A stretch of DNA of 64,000 bases from Agarivorans litoreus (GTDB taxonomy: Bacteria; Pseudomonadota; Gammaproteobacteria; Enterobacterales; Celerinatantimonadaceae), in the NCBI RefSeq assembly GCF_019649015.1, contig NZ_BLPI01000001.1, positions 2,847,001-2,911,000 on the forward strand, read 5' to 3'. The position numbers were made by a program, and so were the translations under genes. The notes below the pieces were generated by a model that did no database searches, was not told where the DNA came from, and saw only the letters and a program-made list of their open reading frames with translations. Positions 59,236 to 64,000 of the stretch are shown here, in pieces; within the stretch, counting starts at the first letter, position 1; every line of letters begins with the position of its first letter.

Positions 59236-61833
59236 GTGCTAGAAAGCTACCGCAAACACGTCGAAGAGCGTGCTGTTGAAGGTATTGTACCTAAACCCCT
59301 CGATGCTGAACAAACCGCAGGATTAGTAGAGTTATTAAAAGCTCCCCCAGCCGGTGAAGAAGAGTTTCTACTCGATTTGTTAGCAAACCGAATTCCCCCA
59401 GGTGTAGATGAAGCCGCTTATGTTAAAGCCGGTTTTCTTGCTGCTGTAGCAGCTGGAGAAGTAAGCTCTCCTATTGTTTCTGCCGCGTATGCCACTGAAC
59501 TGTTAGGGACAATGCAAGGTGGTTACAATATCGAACCACTCATCTCATTACTTGATAATGCTGAGCTTGCACCTATCGCAGCTAAAGCCTTATCACATAC
59601 TTTATTGATGTTTGATGCTTTCCACGACGTGGAAGAAAAAGCCAAAGCGGGCAACAACTTTGCACAACAAGTGATGCAAAGCTGGGCCGATGCAGAGTGG
59701 TTCTTAAGCCGCCCTGAGCTTGCTGAGAAATCAACACTTACGGTATTTAAAGTGACCGGTGAAACTAACACCGATGATTTATCGCCTGCTCCTGATGCTT
59801 GGTCTCGACCAGATATCCCGCTGCACGCATTAGCTATGCTTAAAAACGCCAGAGAAGGTATAGAACCTGATCAAGCGGGTTCAATTGGCCCAATGAAGCA
59901 AATTGAAGCCTTGAAAGAAAAAGGTCATCCGCTAGTTTACGTAGGTGACGTTGTCGGTACCGGTTCTTCGCGTAAATCTGCTACTAACTCTGTGTTGTGG
60001 TTAATGGGCGACGATATTCCTCACGTACCAAACAAGCGTGGCGGTGGCTTCTGTTTAGGTGGAAAAATAGCACCAATCTTCTTTAATACCATGGAAGATG
60101 CTGGCGCATTGCCTATTGAGCTAGACGTAGAAAAGCTTGGTATGGGCGATGTTATCGACATTTACCCGTTTGCTGGCGAAGTGAAAAAATCAGGTACTGA
60201 CGAAGTTATCTCAACCTTTGAGCTAAAAACTGACGTATTGCTTGACGAAGTTCGCGCTGGTGGCCGTATCCCTCTTATTATTGGTCGTGGCTTAACTGAC
60301 CGCGCTCGTACATCTCTAGGCCTTGCGCCTTCGGAAGTATTCAAGCGCCCTCAAGACGTAGCTGCTTCAACTAAAGGCTTTACGCTTGCCCAAAAAATGG
60401 TGGGTAAAGCCTGTGGCGTAGACGGTATTCGACCTGGTCAATACTGTGAGCCGAAGATGACAACCGTAGGTTCGCAAGATACGACTGGCCCAATGACCCG
60501 TGATGAGCTGAAAGATTTAGCCTGTTTGGGCTTCTCTGCAGACTTAACCATGCAGTCATTCTGCCATACTGCTGCTTACCCTAAACCAGTAGACGTTACT
60601 ACGCACCATACGCTTCCTGATTTCATCATGAACCGTGGCGGGGTATCTCTGCGTCCTGGTGACGGGGTTATTCACTCTTGGCTAAACCGTATGTTGTTAC
60701 CAGATACTGTTGGTACTGGTGGTGACTCGCATACCCGTTTCCCAATTGGAATTTCATTTCCTGCTGGCTCTGGCTTGGTGGCATTTGCTGCTGCTACTGG
60801 GGTGATGCCTTTAGATATGCCGGAATCAGTCTTGGTTCGCTTTAAAGGCGAAATGAAGCCCGGTATTACCTTGCGTGATTTGGTGCATGCTATCCCGTAT
60901 GCGGCGATTCAACGCGGTTTATTAACGGTTGAGAAGAAAGGCAAGAAAAACATCTTCTCTGGTCGCATCTTAGAGATTGAAGGTATAGAAGATCTTAAGG
61001 TTGAACAAGCTTTTGAATTGTCTGATGCTTCTGCTGAACGTAGTGCAGCGGGTTGTACTATTAAGCTAGGTAAAGAGCCTATTATTGAGTACTTAAACTC
61101 AAATGTGGTAATGCTTAAGTGGATGATTGCTGAAGGTTATGGTGACCGTCGTACTATCGAACGTCGTATTACGGCGATGGAAGAGTGGATCGCTAACCCC
61201 GAGCTAATGGAAGCGGATAAAGACGCGGAATACAAAGAAATCATTGAGATTGATTTGGCTGATATCAACGAACCAGTATTGTGTGCGCCAAACGACCCTG
61301 ATGATGCGCGCTTGTTGTCTGAAGTCGCAGGTGAGAAGATTGACGAGGTATTCTTGGGCTCATGTATGACTAACATTGGTCACTTCCGTGCAGCAGGTAA
61401 ATTACTCGACAAGCATACAGGCTCATTGCCAACCCGTATGTGGGTTGCTCCTCCAACACGAATGGACCAAAAGCAACTTACTGAAGAAGGTTACTACGGT
61501 ATTTATGGCCGTGTGGGCGCTCGTACCGAGATCCCTGGTTGTTCTTTGTGTATGGGTAACCAAGCTCGTGTGGCTGATAACTCAACGGTAGTCTCTACTT
61601 CAACACGTAACTTCCCTAACCGTTTAGGTACTGGCGCTAATGTTTACTTGGCTTCTGCTGAGTTAGCCGCTGTATCTGCAATTTTGGGTAAGTTACCAAC
61701 ACCAGAAGAATATCTTGAGTATGCGAAGCAAATTGACGCTACCGCTGCCGATACTTATCGTTATCTTAACTTTAATGAAATCAATGATTACACTAAAGTG
61801 GCTGATCAAGTGATTATTCAAGCCGCCGTGTAG
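59236..61833 (+). CDS. acnB: Bifunctional aconitate hydratase 2 / 2-methylisocitrate dehydratase
   Basis: 865 aa, identical in length to E. coli AcnB. Iron-sulfur TCA-cycle enzyme, citrate to isocitrate. The AcnB-type order is kept: N-terminal HEAT-like domain, swivelling domain, then the catalytic domains. Cluster cysteines include the pair in CSLCMGN near the C-terminus. The start is GTG at 59236, six bases after AAGGAG, and matches the family N-terminus ([12 protein letters not shown]). Confidence 0.97.
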   Translation: MLESYRKHVEERAVEGIVPKPLDAEQTAGLVELLKAPPAGEEEFLLDLLANRIPPGVDEAAYVKAGFLAAVAAGEVSSPIVSAAYATELLGTMQGGYNIEPLISLLDNAELAPIAAKALSHTLLMFDAFHDVEEKAKAGNNFAQQVMQSWADAEWFLSRPELAEKSTLTVFKVTGETNTDDLSPAPDAWSRPDIPLHALAMLKNAREGIEPDQAGSIGPMKQIEALKEKGHPLVYVGDVVGTGSSRKSATNSVLWLMGDDIPHVPNKRGGGFCLGGKIAPIFFNTMEDAGALPIELDVEKLGMGDVIDIYPFAGEVKKSGTDEVISTFELKTDVLLDEVRAGGRIPLIIGRGLTDRARTSLGLAPSEVFKRPQDVAASTKGFTLAQKMVGKACGVDGIRPGQYCEPKMTTVGSQDTTGPMTRDELKDLACLGFSADLTMQSFCHTAAYPKPVDVTTHHTLPDFIMNRGGVSLRPGDGVIHSWLNRMLLPDTVGTGGDSHTRFPIGISFPAGSGLVAFAAATGVMPLDMPESVLVRFKGEMKPGITLRDLVHAIPYAAIQRGLLTVEKKGKKNIFSGRILEIEGIEDLKVEQAFELSDASAERSAAGCTIKLGKEPIIEYLNSNVVMLKWMIAEGYGDRRTIERRITAMEEWIANPELMEADKDAEYKEIIEIDLADINEPVLCAPNDPDDARLLSEVAGEKIDEVFLGSCMTNIGHFRAAGKLLDKHTGSLPTRMWVAPPTRMDQKQLTEEGYYGIYGRVGARTEIPGCSLCMGNQARVADNSTVVSTSTRNFPNRLGTGANVYLASAELAAVSAILGKLPTPEEYLEYAKQIDATAADTYRYLNFNEINDYTKVADQVIIQAAV

Positions 61834-61852
61834 AGTTTTCTCACCGCATAAT

Positions 61853-61881
61853 AAACGCAGCTTTGGCTGCGTTTTTTTTTG
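61853..61881 (+). terminator. Terminator after acnB
   Basis: AAACGCAGC-TTTG-GCTGCGTTT followed by a run of T. Confidence 0.9.
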
Positions 61882-62072
61882 CACAATAGCCAATTAACAC
61901 ACTAAAGTGATACTATATATACGCCTAAATAAGTAAAATTATGAGCATTTTATTATAAAATAAATATAATTTGCGTTATTATGTGCTGTGAAATATGGAT
62001 GATTTTAGCATTTACTGGTATAAAGGAGCCCGCTAGATTTACTAGCTCATTCGCTTGCAGTTGGAAGACAAT

Positions 62073-62891
62073 ATGTCCTTTAATGATGTTGTAGTAGTTG
62101 GCCCGTTGGCCGTAGATATGAGCCAAAATAGTATTACGTTTAAGGATAAAAGTGCCTATTTGGGACCATTAAGAACCCATTTGTTGGGATATTTGTGTAA
62201 ACATGTCAATCAAGTTGTGGGGAGAGATGACTTGTCTGACGCTGTATGGGGACGGAGTGTCTCAGACCATACAATTAACCAACATATATCTCAGTTACGA
62301 AAAGTAATCACTACTTTGAACAATACTGAACTCACCATCGCTACCATTCCCAAAAAGGGTTACATAGCAAGGTGTGAAGCAGTAGGTCAACCCAACCGTG
62401 TAAAACCGGAGCCAGTTCAAACTCAAGCAAAAGCCTTGCTATTAAGTGATGCTGAAACTTGCCAAAAAATTCAAAGTTTGAAAACAGAAGGCGAGTTAAA
62501 ACAGCTAGAAATGTTCTCTAATGCTGGTTTGTTGCATGAGCGACTAATGAGCAACGAGTTCCAAGCTGTGATCATCGACACCGAGTTAGCTAATGCCGAA
62601 GGCTTAAAGCTAATTAAGGCTATCCGCACTGGTCAAACGTTAGCAAGTTCTGACATTGCTATTCTATCTTTAGCCTCTGAAGCCAGTAAACAATTGCTTG
62701 GTTTTAATGTTCTGATGGATGTGCAAGGTTTAGTACTTAAGCCGCTCAACATTGAAGTGTTGGATAAACAAATCAAAACAGCCGTAGCAATGCGCTTTAA
62801 ACTAAAGCCAAATGCTGCTTATGATCTTGTTCCTACTATGTTAAATAGCGCAGTTAGCGTAAACTTACAGTCTGCTTGTTTAAGTAACTAG
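62073..62891 (+). CDS. Regulator with N-terminal winged helix and C-terminal receiver-like domain
   Basis: 272 aa. Residues 1-102 form an OmpR/ToxR-type winged helix (LRTHLLGYLCKHVNQVVGRDDL ... DHTINQHISQLRKVI ... IPKKGYI, split here). A Pro/Gln-rich linker (103-118) leads to a receiver-like domain (119-240) with D126, D169 in AVIIDTEL and K223 in LVLKPL, in the places of the acidic site, phospho-acceptor and conserved lysine. This order is the reverse of OmpR-family response regulators. No membrane helix and no sensor kinase nearby. The ATG at 62073 follows GGAAGA. It ends nine bases before yacL, so they may be co-transcribed. Confidence 0.8.
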   Translation: MSFNDVVVVGPLAVDMSQNSITFKDKSAYLGPLRTHLLGYLCKHVNQVVGRDDLSDAVWGRSVSDHTINQHISQLRKVITTLNNTELTIATIPKKGYIARCEAVGQPNRVKPEPVQTQAKALLLSDAETCQKIQSLKTEGELKQLEMFSNAGLLHERLMSNEFQAVIIDTELANAEGLKLIKAIRTGQTLASSDIAILSLASEASKQLLGFNVLMDVQGLVLKPLNIEVLDKQIKTAVAMRFKLKPNAAYDLVPTMLNSAVSVNLQSACLSN

Positions 62892-62900
62892 ACTGAAACT

Positions 62901-63248
62901 ATGGAACTGACGATTCGCCGTTCATTGGACGGCGCATTATTAATTGATTGCGGTGACGAACATCGGTGTTTTTCGATGTGGCTAGAGCGTGAATTGAATA
63001 AAGATCGTCAGTTTGTTTCTTCCCTAATGGTCAGGCTGAAAAAGTTGTCTGGCTTAGCCGAGCTGCGCATAGACAGTGATGAGTTCCGTTTTGTGGCCAA
63101 TTTAGATGAAGTGAGTATCGAGGTTTCTCAAGACGACGCTTCAGATAATCCAGCACTCTTGCAAGATGCCATGAGTTTAGATGCCGCGCATAGTGCTTGT
63201 GGCTATGACGATTTTGTTGATTTGTTAAAATCTATAGCTAGTTATTAA
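62901..63248 (+). CDS. yacL: YacL family protein (UPF0231)
   Basis: 115 aa, acidic. The match to E. coli YacL (next to acnB there too) is by pattern: an N-terminal beta strand pair with SMWLERELN in place of the GHWFNEEV segment, and a C-terminal CGYDDFVDLLKSI like CGVEDFLQVV. Function unknown. Weak ribosome binding site; probably translated with the upstream regulator gene. Confidence 0.75.
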   Translation: MELTIRRSLDGALLIDCGDEHRCFSMWLERELNKDRQFVSSLMVRLKKLSGLAELRIDSDEFRFVANLDEVSIEVSQDDASDNPALLQDAMSLDAAHSACGYDDFVDLLKSIASY

Positions 63249-63424
63249 CATGGTGCAAAATTATCATTTAGCTTGAAAATCTTATAAACCTATCTTTGTT
63301 ACTTTTTTATTCATTCAATTCATTACCTTAACCCTGTTATATCTACGGTTTATTCGCCTAGCTACGATTGATTACCTCTTGGCTGCACTTTATTAGTGCT
63401 GATAAAAATACCACTACTAAAATG

Positions 63425-63441
63425 TGAACCATGTTGGAGCG
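63425..63441 (+). promoter_or_regulatory. NtrC-like site, distal
   Basis: TGAACCATGTTGGAGCG, an imperfect match to TGCACC-N5-GGTGCA, centred 31 bases (three helical turns) upstream of the better site. Confidence 0.6.
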
Positions 63442-63456
63442 TTGTTAAAAAATATA

Positions 63457-63471
63457 GCACCATAATGGTGC
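63457..63471 (+). promoter_or_regulatory. NtrC-like site, proximal
   Basis: GCACCATAATGGTGC, a perfect palindrome matching the core of the NtrC consensus, about 75 bases upstream of the sigma-54 -24 element. Confidence 0.8.
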
Positions 63472-63536
63472 GTTTGTATTTGTTGTATTTTATGTGAATG
63501 CCTTTAAGTTATTGTTTTTTAAGGTTGATTTTGTTT

Positions 63537-63552
63537 TGGCACAAGCCTTGTA
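63537..63552 (+). promoter_or_regulatory. Sigma-54 promoter of glnK
   Basis: TGGCAC-AAGCC-TTGTA fits the -24/-12 consensus TGGCAC-N5-TTGCA except for one base in the -12 part. Confidence 0.8.
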
Positions 63553-63600
63553 TTTTGTTATTCGAGAAAAGTTAATCGATGACTCTTTGGAGGAGCTCAA

Positions 63601-63939
63601 ATGAAACTAATTAGCGCGATAATCAAGCCATTCAAATTGGATGACGTGCGTGAAGCCATTGCCGAAGTTGGCGTAGATGGTTTAACCGTATCTGAAGTTA
63701 AAGGTTTTGGTCGTCAAAAAGGTCACACCGAATTATATCGTGGTGCCGAGTACCAAGTTGACTTTTTACCTAAAGTGAAACTGGAAATTGCTACTAGCTC
63801 AGAAAATGTGGATCGCATTATCGAAGCTATTTCTAGTGCTGCTTACACCGGAAAAATTGGTGACGGTAAGATTTTTGTATACGACTTAAGCAACGTAGTA
63901 CGTATTCGTACTGGCGAAATGGATGCAGAGGCTATCTAA
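63601..63939 (+). CDS. glnK: Nitrogen regulatory protein PII (GlnK)
   Basis: 112 aa PII signal protein. Trimers sense 2-oxoglutarate and ATP/ADP; the T-loop Tyr51 (YRGAEY) is the uridylylation site. C-terminal signature IGDGKIFVYDLSNVVRIRTGE is intact. Called glnK rather than glnB because an amtB-like start follows and a sigma-54/NtrC control region precedes it. GGAGGAG lies close to the ATG. Confidence 0.95.
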   Translation: MKLISAIIKPFKLDDVREAIAEVGVDGLTVSEVKGFGRQKGHTELYRGAEYQVDFLPKVKLEIATSSENVDRIIEAISSAAYTGKIGDGKIFVYDLSNVVRIRTGEMDAEAI

Positions 63940-63984
63940 GGGCAACCTTAGCAAGCTAATAACAGGGATTACGGGGAAGTAATT

Positions 63985-64000
63985 ATGGAAAACGAAATTT
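63985..64000 (+). CDS. amtB: Start of probable ammonium transporter gene (cut by window end)
   Basis: Only five codons are visible (MENEI), with GGGGAAG nine bases upstream. The assignment rests on the usual glnK-amtB pairing, not on sequence. Confidence 0.5.

Larger units (their letters stand above)
63249..63600 (+). promoter_or_regulatory. glnK control region without genes (352 bp)
   Basis: A+T-rich gap. It holds two NtrC-like sites and a sigma-54 promoter (given separately) and the Shine-Dalgarno GGAGGAG just before glnK. I see nothing else in 63249-63420. Confidence 0.8.

Overview
The window is chromosomal DNA of a marine-type gammaproteobacterium, probably Alteromonadales and possibly near Agarivorans. 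This placement is inferred from protein similarity and gene order recognised by eye; no search was run. Most of it is conserved core genome whose order follows two stretches of the Escherichia coli map (the 70-72 min and 2 min regions).

Left part (1-10,993): zapE; the ribosomal operon rplM-rpsI; the cytochrome bc1 operon petABC; sspA-sspB; then, on the minus strand, lpoA-yraN-diaA-dolP; divergent from lpoA, rsmI followed by the RNase P RNA gene rnpB.

Accessory part (10,972-18,170): a roughly 7.2 kb integrated element sits exactly at the 3' end of rnpB. It is bounded by an 18-bp direct repeat that regenerates the rnpB 3' end, and the host terminator of rnpB is left stranded on the far side. 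It carries a tyrosine integrase, GGTACAC repeats at both ends (likely integrase arm sites), an intact IS256-family insertion sequence with a perfect 8-bp target duplication, a tightly coupled DUF262 plus HEPN-like pair (a candidate antiphage module), a serine recombinase preceded by an array of CCTATC/GATAGG motifs, and a zinc-ribbon protein with an HNH-like motif. This is the least described part of the window.

Central part (18,440-40,720): a complete dcw cluster (mraZ-rsmH-ftsL-ftsI-murE-murF-mraY-murD-ftsW-murG-murC-ddl-ftsQ-ftsA-ftsZ) led by a MraZ operator. It makes the lipid-linked peptidoglycan precursor and the division machine. It is followed by lpxC, dciA (minus strand), an M23/LytM peptidase gene, secA and mutT.

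Right part (40,723-64,000): on the minus strand yacG, zapD, coaE and the type IV pilus genes pilD, pilC, pilB, pilA, then nadC; on the plus strand ampD-ampE, pdhR with its operator, the pyruvate dehydrogenase genes aceE-aceF-lpd, a patatin-type autotransporter (type Vd), acnB, an unusual regulator with an N-terminal winged helix and a C-terminal receiver-like domain, yacL, and glnK with the first codons of amtB. glnK is preceded by a sigma-54 promoter and two NtrC-like sites.
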